From NCBI RefSeq assembly GCF_900101905.1, contig NZ_FNAJ01000009.1, positions 227,321-291,320 on the forward strand: a DNA stretch of 64,000 nucleotides, given 5' to 3'. The notes below the pieces were generated by a model. That model ran no database searches. It was not told the origin of the DNA and saw nothing but the letters and a program-made list of their open reading frames with translations. Shown here in pieces: positions 20,881 to 31,730 of this stretch. The translations under genes were made by a program, and so were the position numbers. The first letter of the stretch is position 1; the number at the start of each line of letters is the position of its first letter. Origin of the DNA: Myxococcus virescens (GTDB lineage: Bacteria > Myxococcota > Myxococcia > Myxococcales > Myxococcaceae).

Positions 20881-23800
20881 ATGTCGAAGAAGCGCGTCCA
20901 CGAAATCGCCAAGGAACTCAAGAGCCACGGGATTGAGCTCGACAACAAGGAGGTCGTCACCGAGCTGTCGAGCCTCGGTTACGACGTCAAGAGCCACTCG
21001 TCGTCTCTCGATGACGACCAGGCGACCGCTGCCGTCCAGAAGATTCTGGACAAGCGCAAGCCGAAGCAGGCCACGCCGCCCGTGACGGCGAAGGGCTTCG
21101 TCGTGCGCCGCAAGGTGGGTCCGCCCGCCGGTGCGACCGCGGACAGCGGGGCCGAGGCTTCACAGGCCGCCGAGCCCGCCTACGAGCCGCCGCCGTCGGC
21201 GCCCGAGGCCGCCACGTTCGCCGCAGAGGAGCCGGTGCAGGCGCCTCCGCCCGTCGAGGCGCCCCGCGCGCCCGCCGAGCCGCCGAGCGCCCCGGAGCCC
21301 CAGCGCGTCGAGGCTCCGGTCGCCGCCGCGGCGGAGCCGTCGGCTCCGGCTGCTGTCACGTCTACGCCCCCCGCGCAGGTCGCCGAGGCCCCCAAGGCCC
21401 CTGCCGCCGCCGAGGTGGCTTCACCCCCGCCCGCCGCCGAGGCCCCTCAGGCCCCGGTGGAGGCTCCCCGCGCTGCCGTGCCGGCTCCCGCCGCCGCGCA
21501 GCCTCGTCCCTCTGTTCAGGAGAGCACCACCTTGCCCCAACCCCCCCCACGCTCACCGGTACCGCCGGCAGTCCGGACGCCTTCGAGCACTTCTTCGTCC
21601 GCGACCGTCGTCTCCCGGGGCCCCGCGCCTGGCTACCAGCAGCGTGGTGGGCCCGGTGGTGGTCGCCCCGGTGGTCCGGGTGGCCCGGGTGGTCGTCCCG
21701 GTGGTCCGGGCGGCCCGGGTGGTCGTCCCGGTGGTCCGGGTGGCCCGGGTGGTCGTCCCGGTGGTCCGGGTGGCCCGGGTGGTCGTCCCGGTGGTCCGGG
21801 TGGGCGTCCGTCCTACCAGGGACCGGGTTCGTATCAGGGCGCCGGCCGTCCCGGTCAGGGACCGGTGCGTCCGACCTCGGCGCCCGGCACGGGGGTGCAG
21901 GCCTCGGCCTCGGCCTCTCCGACGCCGCAGGGCCCCACCATCATGGTCGGCGGCGTGCCGCACGCCCAGGTGTCGCCCACGGGCACGGCCCGTCCCACGG
22001 CGACCCAGGCCGTCGTCATCTCGCGCCCGCTCATCCAGGTGCGCCGCGTGACGCCCACGGCCGGTCAGGCCAAGCAGTACCCCATGGCGCCGGGCCGCAC
22101 GGGCATCCCCGAGCGGCGTGAGTACAAGGTGGTCCCGGACCACCTGGGCCGTGGCCGCGAGCTGGTGGACGTCTCCAAGAACAAGGAGCGTGGCCAGCGC
22201 AAGCGCACCAGCGGTGATACGCAGAGCGTGTCCAAGCAGGAACTGACGGACATGGTCTGGGGCCGCGTCACCATCCCCATCCGTGGCAAGAAGCGCAAGC
22301 CCACGAAGAAGGGCGCCAAGACGCAGATCACCCAGATGGCCGAGGAGAAGAAGGTCATCAAGCTGCAGGAGGGCATCTCCGTGTCCGACCTGGGCCAGCG
22401 CATGGGTGTGCGCAGCGCCGAGCTCATCAAGAAGCTGATGGGCCTGGGGAAGATGGCCACCGCGAACCAGCTGGTGGACGCGGACACGGCGGAGATGATC
22501 GCCGGCGACTACGGCTGGAAGATCGACCGCGTGGGCTTCGAGGTGGAGGACTACCTGCCCGAGGTGGAGGCCCGTCCCGAGGACGAGCGTCCCCGTCCGC
22601 CGGTCGTCGCCATCATGGGCCACGTCGACCACGGCAAGACGAGCCTCCTGGACGCCATCCGGAAGGCCAGCGTCGCGCAGGGCGAGGCGGGTGGCATCAC
22701 CCAGCACATCGGCGCGTACAGCATCACCACCGCGCGCGGTGACGTGACGTTCCTCGACACGCCGGGCCACGAGGCCTTCACGTCCATGCGCGCCCGCGGC
22801 GCCGACGTGACGGACATCGTGGTGCTGGTGGTGGCCTCGGACGACGGCGTGATGCCCCAGACGGTGGAGGCCATCAAGCACGCGAAGGCGGCGGAGGTGC
22901 CCATCGTCGTCGCCATCAACAAGATGGACCTGCCGACCGCGAACCTGGACCGCGTGAAGAAGGACCTGGCCACTCACGAGCTCGTGCCGGAAGAGTGGGG
23001 CGGGGACACCATCATGGTGCCCGTCTCCGCGAAGACGAAGGAGAACCTGGAGCTCCTGCTGGAGAACCTGGCCCTCCAGGCGGAGGTGCTCGAGCTGACC
23101 TCCAACCCGAACCGTCCGTCGGTGGGCGCCATCATCGAGGCCAAGCTGGACCGCGGCCGTGGCCCCGTCGCCACGGTGCTGGTGCAGGAAGGCACGCTGA
23201 AGCTGGGTGACGCCGTCGTCACCGGCTCGCACTACGGCCGCGTCCGCGCGATGACGAACAGCCGCGGCGAGCAGGTGAAGGAAGTGAAGCCGGGCTACTG
23301 CGCCGAGGTCATCGGTCTGTCCGGCGTGCCGGGCGCGGGTGACGCCATCAACGTGGTGGCGGACGAGAAGGCGGCCAAGCAGATCGCCGAGCACCGCAAC
23401 ATGAAGGAGCGGCAGACCGAGCTGTCCAAGGTCAGCCGCGAGTCCCTGGAGCAGCTGTTCGCCAAGACGAAGGCGGGCGGTGGTCCCAAGGAGCTGCGCG
23501 TCGTCATCAAGGCGGACGTGCAGGGCTCGGCGGAGGCCGTCAGGCAGGCCGTCCAGAAGCTCTCCACGCACAAGGTCAAGGTGGAGGTGGTCCACTCCGG
23601 CGTGGGCGCCATCACCGAGGGCGACGTGATGCGGGCGGCGGCCTCTAAGGGCGTCGTGCTGGGCTTCAACGTCAACCCGGAGTCCGGGGCGGAGGCCGCG
23701 GCCAAGGCCCAGGAAGTGGTGCTCAAGAGCTACTCCATCATCTACGAGCTCATCGACGGGGTTCGGACGGAGATGGAGGGCCTGCTGGAGCCCATCCGCA

Positions 23801-24102
23801 CCGAGCGCAAGCTGGGCCGTGCGGAGGTGCGCAACACCTTCAACGTGCCGCGTCTGGGCACCATCGCCGGTGCGGCGGTGCTGGATGGCGTCATGAAGCG
23901 CGGAGCCTTCGTCCGCCTCATGCGCGAGAACAAGCAGCTGTTCTCCGGGAAGATGGCGTCGCTGCGGCGCTTCAAGGACGACGTCAAGGAAGTCGCTCAG
24001 GGCTTCGAGTGCGGTATCGGCATCGAGAGCTTCAACGACCTCAAGCCCGGTGACATCATCGAGGCGTACGAGATCGAAGAGACTCGGCAGAGCCTCACCT
24101 AG
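20881..24102 (+). CDS. infB: translation initiation factor IF-2
   Basis: IF-2 is the GTPase that brings fMet-tRNA to the 30S subunit. The 1073-residue protein has an IF2_N domain at 1-60, a long Ala/Pro-rich linker, a Gly/Pro/Arg repeat tract, a second IF2_N-like domain ([21 protein letters not shown]), and the G domain with G1 [10 protein letters not shown]3 DTPGHEAF and G4 NKMD. Domains II-IV follow ([29 protein letters not shown]). The linker makes it longer than the E. coli protein (890), as is usual in myxobacteria. ATG start. Confidence 0.98.
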   Translation: MSKKRVHEIAKELKSHGIELDNKEVVTELSSLGYDVKSHSSSLDDDQATAAVQKILDKRKPKQATPPVTAKGFVVRRKVGPPAGATADSGAEASQAAEPAYEPPPSAPEAATFAAEEPVQAPPPVEAPRAPAEPPSAPEPQRVEAPVAAAAEPSAPAAVTSTPPAQVAEAPKAPAAAEVASPPPAAEAPQAPVEAPRAAVPAPAAAQPRPSVQESTTLPQPPPRSPVPPAVRTPSSTSSSATVVSRGPAPGYQQRGGPGGGRPGGPGGPGGRPGGPGGPGGRPGGPGGPGGRPGGPGGPGGRPGGPGGRPSYQGPGSYQGAGRPGQGPVRPTSAPGTGVQASASASPTPQGPTIMVGGVPHAQVSPTGTARPTATQAVVISRPLIQVRRVTPTAGQAKQYPMAPGRTGIPERREYKVVPDHLGRGRELVDVSKNKERGQRKRTSGDTQSVSKQELTDMVWGRVTIPIRGKKRKPTKKGAKTQITQMAEEKKVIKLQEGISVSDLGQRMGVRSAELIKKLMGLGKMATANQLVDADTAEMIAGDYGWKIDRVGFEVEDYLPEVEARPEDERPRPPVVAIMGHVDHGKTSLLDAIRKASVAQGEAGGITQHIGAYSITTARGDVTFLDTPGHEAFTSMRARGADVTDIVVLVVASDDGVMPQTVEAIKHAKAAEVPIVVAINKMDLPTANLDRVKKDLATHELVPEEWGGDTIMVPVSAKTKENLELLLENLALQAEVLELTSNPNRPSVGAIIEAKLDRGRGPVATVLVQEGTLKLGDAVVTGSHYGRVRAMTNSRGEQVKEVKPGYCAEVIGLSGVPGAGDAINVVADEKAAKQIAEHRNMKERQTELSKVSRESLEQLFAKTKAGGGPKELRVVIKADVQGSAEAVRQAVQKLSTHKVKVEVVHSGVGAITEGDVMRAAASKGVVLGFNVNPESGAEAAAKAQEVVLKSYSIIYELIDGVRTEMEGLLEPIRTERKLGRAEVRNTFNVPRLGTIAGAAVLDGVMKRGAFVRLMRENKQLFSGKMASLRRFKDDVKEVAQGFECGIGIESFNDLKPGDIIEAYEIEETRQSLT
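21658..21808 (+). repeat. 30-bp minisatellite inside infB
   Basis: About five tandem copies of a 30-bp unit (starting GGTGGTCGTCCCGGTGG) encode the decapeptide [10 protein letters not shown]. Copies differ by single silent changes. The tract lies in the linker before the G domain, so copy-number change stays in frame. Confidence 0.9.
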
Positions 24103-24219
24103 TTGCAGGAGAGCCCCGGCGCCTCCCTGAAACCCTGGGAAGACCCCATCTTCCCAGGGTGCTGATGCCCGGGTTGCCACCGCCTTCGGGCGTGGCCACC
24201 CGTGGCAAGGGGGACATTC

Positions 24220-24828
24220 ATGTTCGTAGGTGTCGCACGCCTCACCCTGCAGATTCCGGACAGTGGCTCGCTGAAGTCCAAGCGGCAGGTGCTCCGCCGG
24301 GTGATGGACCGGCTCAAGGCCCGCTTCAACGTGGCGGTGGCCGAGGTCGAGGACCAGGATCTCTGGCAGAAGGCGTCATTGGCGCTCGCGGTGGTGGGCA
24401 ACGAGCGACGCCACGTGGACGAGCAGCTGGAGAAAATCATCCACTCCGTCGAGGAGATGTACGTCGCCCCGCTGTTGTCGCGGGAGACGGAAATCCTCGG
24501 CTTCGGGGACCAGCTCTTCGCGAGCGGCCAGGCGGCCTCGCGAGGTTCCTTTTCGGCGCAGGCCGTGGATGAGGACGCGGAGGAGTTGGACCTTTCCCCG
24601 GAGCAGGCGGCGGCGCATTCGGAGGCCGCCATTGCCCGCTTCCTGCGCGGCGAGCGCGGCTCGCTCGCGGAGGCGGAGGGGTTGGGAGAGTGGGAAAGCC
24701 GCCATGAAGGTGGCATGGATGGCGGCACGGGCCGCCCGTCTCCGTCGAGCGGTGGACGGATGACGTTCGACGAGGCACGGGCTCGGGCCCGTTCCCTGCG
24801 CAACCCGCGAGACTGGGAGAAGAAATGA
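24220..24828 (+). CDS. DUF503/YlxP-family protein
   Basis: A 202-residue protein whose first ~95 residues match DUF503 ([51 protein letters not shown]). The family sits beside rbfA in many genomes; its function is not established, though an RNA-linked role is assumed. The C-terminal half is acidic and apparently unique. ATG at 24220 follows AAGGGGGA. The stop overlaps the rbfA start (ATGA). Confidence 0.85.
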
Positions 24829-25184
24829 CGACGCATTCCCGACCGGAGCGCGTGGGGCAGGAAATCCAGGCGGCCATCGGTGACTTGCTCACCCGGGGCA
24901 TGCTGAGGGATCCGCGCATCGGCTACATCACGATTACAGGCGTGAAGGTCTCCCCGGACCTTCGCGTGGCCCGTGTCTTCTATTCGATGATGGGCAACGA
25001 GCAGGAGCGGGCGGACACGCAGAAGGGCCTGGAAGCCGCCAAGGGCTTCGTGCGCCGCGAGGTGACGTCCGCCGTCAACCTGCGCGTGTCGCCGGAAATC
25101 TTCTTCTCCTTCGACGAATCGGTGGGCGAAGGTGACAAGATTGACCGGCTGCTGCGCGAAGTCCGCAACAAGGAAGGCTGGTAG
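24825..25184 (+). CDS. rbfA: ribosome-binding factor A
   Basis: RbfA helps mature the 30S subunit. The 119-residue protein has the KH-like family pattern: [37 protein letters not shown], and [20 protein letters not shown]. It overlaps the upstream DUF503 gene by 4 bp and is followed by truB after 32 bp. Confidence 0.96.
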
Positions 25185-25216
25185 GTCCAGCTCCGGGCCT
25201 CCACGATTGGCGTGCC

Positions 25217-26086
25217 ATGGACGGCGTCCTCGTCATTGACAAGCCCACCGGTCCCACGTCGTTCGACGTGGTCCGCCAGGTGCGTTCGCTGCTTCGCCTG
25301 AAGAAGGTGGGCCACACGGGGACGCTGGACCCGCTGGCCACGGGAGTGCTGCCGCTCTGCCTGGGGGAAGCCACCAAGGTCGCGGGCTTCATCACCGAGG
25401 GCGACAAGGCCTACGACGCCACGGTGCGTCTGGGCTCGGAGACGGACACCCTGGACGCGGAAGGGCAGGTGACGGCGCAGGCGCCCGTACCCGCCCTGAC
25501 GCCCGCGCTGATTGAATCCGCGCTGGCGCGCTTCCGGGGCACTTTCGACCAGGTCCCCCCCATGTATTCGGCCGTCAAGGTGGGCGGGAAGCGGCTCTAC
25601 GAATTGGCCCGTGCGGGCGAGGAAGTGGAGCGCGCCGCCCGCCAGGTGACGGTGTACGAGCTGGTGCTGCGGGACTTCTCCGCCGAGCGGCTGCAGCTGT
25701 CGGTGCGCTGCTCCAAGGGCTTCTTCGTGCGCACCCTGGCCCAGGACGTGGGCCGGGCGCTGGGTTGTGGTGCCCACCTGGAGGCCCTGCGGCGCACCGC
25801 CAGTGGCCCCTTCACCCTGGCGCAGGCGCTGCCGCTGGCGGACGTGCCGGCGCTGCTGAAGGAGGGCGCGCTGGCCAGCCGGCTGATGACCATGTCGCAT
25901 GCGCTGGTGGAGCTGCCGGAGGTCCGGGTGGGCGCCGCCGATGCCAAGCGCGTCTCCCACGGTGTCCCGGTGGAGGTCCCCGCCGGGAAGGTGGGACGGG
26001 TGCGCGTCATGGGCCCGGACGACGCGCTGCTGGCGGTGGCCGAAGTGGCCGGTGGCCGCCTGCGCTATCTGCGCGTCCTGGTGTAA
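25217..26086 (+). CDS. truB: tRNA pseudouridine(55) synthase TruB
   Basis: TruB makes pseudouridine 55 in the T loop of tRNAs. The 289-residue protein has DKPTGPTSFDVV, the catalytic Asp motif GHTGTLDPLATGVLPLC, and the VPPMYSAVKVGGKRLYELAR segment. ATG start. It closes the rimP-to-truB gene run. Confidence 0.97.
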   Translation: MDGVLVIDKPTGPTSFDVVRQVRSLLRLKKVGHTGTLDPLATGVLPLCLGEATKVAGFITEGDKAYDATVRLGSETDTLDAEGQVTAQAPVPALTPALIESALARFRGTFDQVPPMYSAVKVGGKRLYELARAGEEVERAARQVTVYELVLRDFSAERLQLSVRCSKGFFVRTLAQDVGRALGCGAHLEALRRTASGPFTLAQALPLADVPALLKEGALASRLMTMSHALVELPEVRVGAADAKRVSHGVPVEVPAGKVGRVRVMGPDDALLAVAEVAGGRLRYLRVLV

Positions 26087-26168
26087 CGCCGGGATTTTTC
26101 GCGGGGTTGTGGCTGTACGTCTTCTCGTGGTCCCGGACTTTCCGGGGCTGGCGGGCAGGCGTCGAAGG

Positions 26169-26197
26169 TTGACCCCACGGGGGGTGAAGCTTATAAG
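26169..26197 (+). promoter_or_regulatory. sigma-70-type promoter of rpsO
   Basis: TTGACC at 26169-26174 and TATAAG at 26192-26197 are separated by exactly 17 bp. Transcription would start near 26204, about 93 bp before the rpsO ATG. Match quality is unusually good for this high-GC sequence. Confidence 0.7.
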
Positions 26198-26296
26198 CCC
26201 CCCCGCTCGTCAGAAGGATGCACCCGGTCTGTACCCCTCCGCGGACCGTGGTGACGCGAGCAGCAACCTCCACCGGAGCGGGCAAGGAAGAGTCTC

Positions 26297-26566
26297 ATGT
26301 CGCTGCACCAGGAGCGTAAGTCGGAGCTGGTGTCGAAGTTCCGGACCCACGAGTCGGACACGGGTTCCCCCGAGGTCCAGGTGGCGCTGCTGTCCGAGCG
26401 CATCACCATGCTCACCGAGCACTTCAAGACGCACAAGAAGGACCACCACTCCCGCCGCGGTCTGCTGAAGCTGGTCGGTCAGCGCCGCCGCCTGCTGGAC
26501 TACCTGAAGTCCAAGGACGTCGCGCGGTACAAGAAGCTCATCGACGGCCTCGGCATCCGCAAGTAG
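26297..26566 (+). CDS. rpsO: 30S ribosomal protein S15
   Basis: S15 (89 residues) binds 16S rRNA early in 30S assembly. Typical segments are [50 protein letters not shown] start with CAAGGAAGAG upstream. It has its own promoter and a following hairpin; pnp comes next, the conserved rpsO-pnp order. Confidence 0.98.
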   Translation: MSLHQERKSELVSKFRTHESDTGSPEVQVALLSERITMLTEHFKTHKKDHHSRRGLLKLVGQRRRLLDYLKSKDVARYKKLIDGLGIRK

Positions 26567-26583
26567 GCAGTTGAGCAGGACCC

Positions 26584-26609
26584 GGGGCGCTGGCGGAAAC
26601 CAGCGCCCC
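26584..26609 (+). terminator. hairpin after rpsO
   Basis: A perfect 10-bp stem GGGGCGCTGG/CCAGCGCCCC with loop CGGAAA lies 17 bp after the rpsO stop. The downstream T-run is weak (GCGCGTTTA), so it may be an inefficient terminator or an RNA-stability element. Confidence 0.6.
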
Positions 26610-26950
26610 GCGCGTTTAGGACATAAGCCGTAATGCAGTGACGTGAAGCAGTCGAAGCGCGGTGGGAGGAGGCGGGCAAGGGAGTGGTGGCTGCGGAGGT
26701 TTTGGTTTCCGTTCGGATGGGCTGACCTCGGTCGGCTCCTGCGACCAGGGATCAAAAGTTCCGAGACATCCCTCCGGCGCTCCGCAAGCGCCCTCCGCAG
26801 TACATGCTGGCGGTTGCCTCAACTGGCGCCTGTTCCAGGCCCTGGTGACCGCTCAAACACCCCGAGGGCCCTCCCGGGGTGCCGGGTCCATTTCTCGGAC
26901 CGGGTGCGCGCGGTGGGGTCTTCGCCCCTGAAGGATCCAGAGGCACGGAC
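26610..26950 (+). other. rpsO-pnp intergenic region and pnp leader
   Basis: No gene is seen in this stretch. It holds a GGCGCT/AGCGCC hairpin at 26776-26792 and a CACCCCG/CGGGGTG hairpin with an inner AGGG/CCCT stem at 26858-26881, 69 bp before the pnp start. In E. coli the pnp leader hairpin is the RNase III and PNPase autoregulation site; whether these hairpins act that way is unknown. Confidence 0.45.
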
Positions 26951-29119
26951 ATGTTGAAGAAGAGCGTCAAGATTGGCGAGAGCGAGCTGAGCATCGAAGT
27001 GGGTCGTCTGGCGAAGCAGGCCGACGGTTCCGTGGTGGTCCGCTATGGCGACACCATGCTGCTGGTGACGGCGGTGAGCGCCCGGGAGAAGAAGGACATC
27101 GACTTCCTCCCCCTGACGGTGGAGTACCAGGAGAAGCTGTATTCGGCCGGCCGCATCCCCGGCAGCTACTTCAAGCGCGAGGGCCGTCTCACGGAGAAGG
27201 AGACGCTGGCCAGCCGCCTGGTCGACCGCTCCTGCCGCCCGCTGTTCCCGGAAGGCTACGCGTACGAGACGCAGATCATCGCGAGCGTCATCTCCTCCGA
27301 CCCGGAGAACGAGGGTGACATCCACGGCATCACCGGCGCCTCCGCGGCGCTGTGGGTGTCGGACATCCCGTTCGACGGCCCCATCGCCGGCATCCGCGTG
27401 GGCCGCGTCGGCGGTCAGCTGGTGGCCAACCCCACCGCGAAGCAGCGCGAGCAGAGCGACCTGGACCTGGTCATGGCGGTGAGCCGCAAGGCCATCGTCA
27501 TGGTGGAAGGTGGCGCGGAGGAGGTCTCCGAGGCTGACATGGTCGCGGCGCTCGACTTCGGCTTCAAGACGGCGCAGCCCGCGCTGGACCTGCAGGACGA
27601 GCTGCGGCGCGAGCTGAACAAGCAGGTTCGCTCCTTCGAGAAGCCCGCCGCCGTGGACGAGGGCCTGCGCGCCAAGGTGCGCGAGCTGGCCATGGACGGC
27701 ATCAAGGCGGGCTACGGCATCAAGGAGAAGGGCGCGCGCTACGAGGCGCTCGGCAAGACGAAGAAGGAGACGCTCGCCAAGCTCAAGGAGCAGCTGGGCG
27801 ACGGCTACACCCCGCTGGTGGAGAAGCACGCCAAGTCGGTGGTGGAGGACCTGAAGTACGAGCACATGCGCGAGATGACGGTCAACGGTGGCCGCATCGG
27901 CGACCGTGGCCACGACGTGGTCCGTCCGATTACGTGCGAGGTGGGCGTGCTCCCGCGCACCCACGGCAGCGCCGTCTTCACGCGCGGCGAGACGCAGGCG
28001 CTCGTGGTCACCACGCTGGGCACCAGCGATGACGAGCAGCGCCTGGAGATGCTGGGCGGCATGGCCTTCAAGCGCTTCATGCTGCACTACAACTTCCCGC
28101 CGTTCAGCGTGAACGAGACGAAGCCGCTGCGTGGCCCAGGCCGCCGTGAAGTCGGCCACGGGGCGCTGGCGGAGCGCGCGCTGCGCAACATGGTGCCGAA
28201 GAGCGAGTCCTTCCCGTACACGGTGCGCCTGGTGTCGGACATCCTGGAGTCCAACGGCTCCTCGTCCATGGCCTCCGTCTGCGGCGGCACGCTGGCGCTG
28301 ATGGACGCGGGTGTTCCGCTCAAGGCCCCGGTGGCGGGTATCGCCATGGGTCTGGTGAAGGAGGGCGACAAGATTGCCATCCTCTCCGACATCCTCGGTG
28401 ACGAGGACCACCTGGGCGACATGGACTTCAAGGTGTGCGGCACCTCGAAGGGCATCACGTCCATCCAGATGGACATCAAGATCACCGGCCTCACGACGGA
28501 AATCATGAGCCGCGCGCTGGAGCAGGCGCGTCAGGGCCGCCTCCACATCCTGGGGGAGATGCTCAAGACGCTGGCCGAGTCCCGCAAGGAGATCAGCCAG
28601 TACGCGCCGCGCATCACCACCATCCAGATTCGTCCCGAGTTCATCAAGAACGTCATCGGGCCGGGCGGCAAGGTCATCAAGGACATCATCGCCCGCACGG
28701 GTGCCGCGATTAACATCGAGGACTCGGGCCGCGTGGACATCGCCAGCGCGAACGGCGAGGCCGTGAAGGCCGCCATCGCGATGATTCAGGCGCTGACCCG
28801 CGAGGCGGAGATTGGGAAGATCTACACGGGCACGGTGCGCAAGATTGCCGAGTTCGGCGCCTTCGTGGAGCTGTTCCCGGGCACCGACGGCCTCATCCAC
28901 ATCTCCGAGCTGTCCGACAAGCGCGTCAAGAGCGTCTCCGACGTGCTGAACGAGGGCGACGAGGTGTTGGTGAAGGTCGTCAGCATCGACAAGACGGGCA
29001 AGATTCGCCTGTCGCGCAAGGAGGCCATGGCGGAGCGCGCCGCGCAGCAGGGCGCCGCCGTCGGTGAGGCCGCCGCGCAGCCGGCGCCCGCGCCCACGCA
29101 GCCTGACGCCAAGGCCTGA
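26951..29119 (+). CDS. pnp: polyribonucleotide nucleotidyltransferase (PNPase)
   Basis: PNPase degrades RNA from the 3' end by phosphorolysis and acts with RNase E in RNA turnover. The 722-residue protein has two RNase PH domains ([42 protein letters not shown] with GTSDDEQR), a KH domain ([23 protein letters not shown]) and an S1 domain ([20 protein letters not shown]). The ATG at 26951 begins MLKKSVKI, the normal family start. Confidence 0.98.
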   Translation: MLKKSVKIGESELSIEVGRLAKQADGSVVVRYGDTMLLVTAVSAREKKDIDFLPLTVEYQEKLYSAGRIPGSYFKREGRLTEKETLASRLVDRSCRPLFPEGYAYETQIIASVISSDPENEGDIHGITGASAALWVSDIPFDGPIAGIRVGRVGGQLVANPTAKQREQSDLDLVMAVSRKAIVMVEGGAEEVSEADMVAALDFGFKTAQPALDLQDELRRELNKQVRSFEKPAAVDEGLRAKVRELAMDGIKAGYGIKEKGARYEALGKTKKETLAKLKEQLGDGYTPLVEKHAKSVVEDLKYEHMREMTVNGGRIGDRGHDVVRPITCEVGVLPRTHGSAVFTRGETQALVVTTLGTSDDEQRLEMLGGMAFKRFMLHYNFPPFSVNETKPLRGPGRREVGHGALAERALRNMVPKSESFPYTVRLVSDILESNGSSSMASVCGGTLALMDAGVPLKAPVAGIAMGLVKEGDKIAILSDILGDEDHLGDMDFKVCGTSKGITSIQMDIKITGLTTEIMSRALEQARQGRLHILGEMLKTLAESRKEISQYAPRITTIQIRPEFIKNVIGPGGKVIKDIIARTGAAINIEDSGRVDIASANGEAVKAAIAMIQALTREAEIGKIYTGTVRKIAEFGAFVELFPGTDGLIHISELSDKRVKSVSDVLNEGDEVLVKVVSIDKTGKIRLSRKEAMAERAAQQGAAVGEAAAQPAPAPTQPDAKA

Positions 29120-29134
29120 TTCGCGCCCGAAAGC

Positions 29135-29206
29135 CCGGGCTCCTTCATTGGGAGCCCGGCGCCCATGACGCCCCCTTCCGCCACCGCGCGGGAGGGGGTG
29201 TTTTCG
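29135..29206 (+). terminator. double hairpin terminator after pnp
   Basis: The first hairpin, CCGGGCTCC/GGAGCCCGG (29135-29159), is followed by a second 14-bp stem with two G-U pairs (29168-29181 with 29188-29201) that runs directly into TTTTCGTTTC. The second has all the marks of a strong Rho-independent terminator. Confidence 0.85.
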
Positions 29207-29249
29207 TTTCGGGCCGGGGTGGCTTAGACACTTCCGGGAGGGCCGTGCG

Positions 29250-30080
29250 TTGAGGTGCGAGCCCCATCCGCACGGAGGCTGTTTGCCACCTCGACCACCG
29301 CCTGCTTCGTCGTCCACGCCTTTCCTGGCGGACGTCTCCCGTTTCCTGGGGGCCTTCCGCTGGGCGTTCATGCCGCTGGGACTGGTCGCGCTGGTGGCGG
29401 TGGGGGTGCACTCGGCGGCGGACACGTTGGACGAACGGTTGCTGGCGCTGGTGGACCGGGTGGACGCGGGCTTCGACGCGCTCGTGGGCCGCTACGCGCT
29501 GACGGCGCCCTTGGTGGAGTGGGTGTCACTGGAGCAGCGCACCCGGATTGCGCGCTTCCTCGCGCTCGCGTGGGAACTGGCCGCGGACGTGGTGCTGGCG
29601 CTGCCCGCGCTGGGCTACCGGGAGTCCGCCGCCCCGGTTCCGGCGGAGGCATGGCGCGTGGTGCTGGAGCCCCAGAAGGCCGCGCGTCCGACGTGGCGTC
29701 AGCTGTGGTCGCGGTGCCTGCGCAAGCCCACGCCCATGCGGTGGCTGCGGCCCCTGGCGACGGCGGCCGTGGTGCTGGCGGGCGCGTGCGCGGTGGCCAG
29801 GCTCATCCAGGGCTCGGTGTACCTCTCCTGGCGTGAGCTCTTCGGGGACGGTGCCGCGGACCTGGCGGCGCGGGCACTGGCGGTGGCCTCGCTGGTGGGC
29901 GTCCTGGTTTCGCTCGGGTGGCGTGCGGTGCTGCGCAACCTGCAACACGCGGACGCGGTGTGTGAGGAAGCCGGGGGCAGAGCCGCCTTGCGGCGCGGAC
30001 TGCTGGGCTGCGCGGTGGTGGTGCCCCTGGCCGTGGCGGCGGTGGTGGATGCGACGCCCGTGCTGTCCTTCTTCCGGTAG
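29250..30080 (+). CDS. hypothetical membrane protein
   Basis: A 276-residue protein with predicted membrane helices near LGLVALVAVGVHSA, LATAAVVLAGACAVARLI, LAVASLVGVLVSLGW and GLLGCAVVVPLAVAAVV. No family is recognised. The TTG at 29250 follows GGGAGGG at good distance, but later in-frame starts cannot be excluded. The stop codon directly abuts the M23 peptidase gene, so the two are likely cotranslated and may act together at the envelope. Confidence 0.65.
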   Translation: MRCEPHPHGGCLPPRPPPASSSTPFLADVSRFLGAFRWAFMPLGLVALVAVGVHSAADTLDERLLALVDRVDAGFDALVGRYALTAPLVEWVSLEQRTRIARFLALAWELAADVVLALPALGYRESAAPVPAEAWRVVLEPQKAARPTWRQLWSRCLRKPTPMRWLRPLATAAVVLAGACAVARLIQGSVYLSWRELFGDGAADLAARALAVASLVGVLVSLGWRAVLRNLQHADAVCEEAGGRAALRRGLLGCAVVVPLAVAAVVDATPVLSFFR

Positions 30081-30086
30081 GTGCCC

Positions 30087-31097
30087 ATGTTCCCGCGCCA
30101 AGCGAAAGGACTGCTGGACTTCTTCATGGCGACGCTGTGCTTGTGGGCGGCGTACCACCACACGCCCGCGGGCGCGCTGGTGCGCAAGGCCACGGCATGG
30201 GCCACGGGGACGCGCAGCAGCGCGCGGCCCTTGCTCGCGTACTACGACGGCGTCAGTGGCACCTCGCTGTCACCGCCATGGATGGCTCCCGACGTGCCCC
30301 TGTCCCGGGCCCTCACGGACGCGGAGGCCCTGGCCTGGGGTACCCACCTGGCGCTCAAGGGAGCCCAGGTGCGAGCCCGCCAGCCCGCGCTGGAGCTGGC
30401 CGCGGAGCTGGGCGTCCCCGCAGCGTCGCTGTTGGATCCGCAGACGGGCCCGGCGGCCGCGCGCAGCCTGCACACCGCGCTGTCCAAGGACTTTCCAGGA
30501 GAGGAGGCCCGGCTCACGGCGCTTTTCGCGGGCCGCGTCCCCGCGCGCTATGCGCTGGAGCGGGTGGTGGCGGAGGGCGGGGCGCCCACGCTGGAGCGCC
30601 TGTCGAGTCAGCTCCCGCCAGGCTTCGAGGACGCGTCCGTGGGCGCCGCGCAGGCCCTGGCGCTGGCCACCGCCTTCGGGCTCGCGTGGCCCGTTCATGA
30701 GAGCGCGCGTGTAACGAGTCCCTTCGGCGAGCGGTTCCACCCGGTGCTGGGGCGCCGGAAGATGCACACCGGTGTGGACCTGGGCGTGCCGGTGGGGACG
30801 CCCGTGGTGGCGGTAGCCGATGGCGTCGTCCGGCGTGCCAGCGAGGACGCCGTGAATGGCCGCGTGCTCGTGGTGGACCACGGGCGGGGCGTCACGACGG
30901 CGTACTGTCACAACTCGGAGCTGCTGGTGAAGGTGGGACAGCGCGTGAGCCGGGGAGAACGGGTGGCGCACTCAGGGAACACGGGGCGCTCCACCGGTCC
31001 CCACCTGCACTACCAGTTGGAGCTGGCGGCGCGGCCCATGGACCCGCTGAAGTTCCGCACCGCCTTGCGGCCCGTGGCGAAGGACCCCGCGCCCTGA
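30087..31097 (+). CDS. M23/LytM-family peptidase
   Basis: A 336-residue protein with an N-terminal signal-anchor-like segment and a C-terminal M23 domain: SPFGERFHPVLGRRKMHTGVD (first His and Asp zinc ligands) and GPHLHYQLEL (HxH motif). All zinc ligands are present, so it should cleave peptidoglycan cross-bridges or related peptides. The middle is helical. The ATG at 30087 is used; a GTG 6 bp earlier is also possible. Confidence 0.88.
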   Translation: MFPRQAKGLLDFFMATLCLWAAYHHTPAGALVRKATAWATGTRSSARPLLAYYDGVSGTSLSPPWMAPDVPLSRALTDAEALAWGTHLALKGAQVRARQPALELAAELGVPAASLLDPQTGPAAARSLHTALSKDFPGEEARLTALFAGRVPARYALERVVAEGGAPTLERLSSQLPPGFEDASVGAAQALALATAFGLAWPVHESARVTSPFGERFHPVLGRRKMHTGVDLGVPVGTPVVAVADGVVRRASEDAVNGRVLVVDHGRGVTTAYCHNSELLVKVGQRVSRGERVAHSGNTGRSTGPHLHYQLELAARPMDPLKFRTALRPVAKDPAP

Positions 31098-31165
31098 GGG
31101 GCCGACGCGCGAGGTTGTCACGCCGCCGTGGCACGAAGCGGCGGCAGCTGTGTTAGTCCCAGCGC

Positions 31166-31621
31166 ATGTCTTCCCCCCTCACGGTGAAGGTGCGCCGCGT
31201 GCGCACCCATGCGGAGCCCCTGCCACTTCCCCGCTACGAAACGGCACAGGCCGCGGGCCTGGACCTGCGCGCGGACATCGACGGGGAGCGGGTGCTGGGG
31301 CCCCTGGAGCGGCTGGCGGTGCCCACCGGGCTCGCGCTCGCGCTACCCCCTGGGTACGAAGGGCAGGTGCGCCCGCGCTCGGGCCTGGCGCTGCGGCATG
31401 GCGTCACGCTCCTCAACTCGCCGGGGACGGTGGACGCGGACTACCGAGGGGAGGTGCAGGTCATCCTCATCAACCTCTCCCATGAGCCCTTCACCCTGCG
31501 CCGGGGCGACCGCGTGGCCCAACTGGTGGTGGCCGCCGTGCCGCCGGTCTCCCTCCAGGAGGTGGAGCTACTGGAGGAAACCTCCCGGGGTGGAAATGGC
31601 TTCGGGTCCACGGGGCGCTAG
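31166..31621 (+). CDS. dut: dUTP diphosphatase
   Basis: Dut hydrolyses dUTP to dUMP, keeping uracil out of DNA and supplying dTMP synthesis. The 151-residue protein has the five trimeric dUTPase motifs: [40 protein letters not shown], and the C-terminal [14 protein letters not shown] start. Confidence 0.97.
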   Translation: MSSPLTVKVRRVRTHAEPLPLPRYETAQAAGLDLRADIDGERVLGPLERLAVPTGLALALPPGYEGQVRPRSGLALRHGVTLLNSPGTVDADYRGEVQVILINLSHEPFTLRRGDRVAQLVVAAVPPVSLQEVELLEETSRGGNGFGSTGR

Positions 31622-31730
31622 TTGCTGACTTCCTCGCTCGGCGTTCCTTGATGACAGGGGAGCGTGCAGAATAAGAGGCTGGGCCTTCCCCCGAGGTGGC
31701 CCCCCGACTGCCTCCTGGAGTACGCCAGCT

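Noticed and set aside
21553..24180. 875-codon open frame on the strand opposite infB
   Set aside because: It mirrors a certain gene in very GC-rich DNA, has His/Arg/Leu-heavy composition and no family features.
26819..29425. 868-codon open frame opposite pnp
   Set aside because: Same reason; a shadow of the codon bias of pnp.
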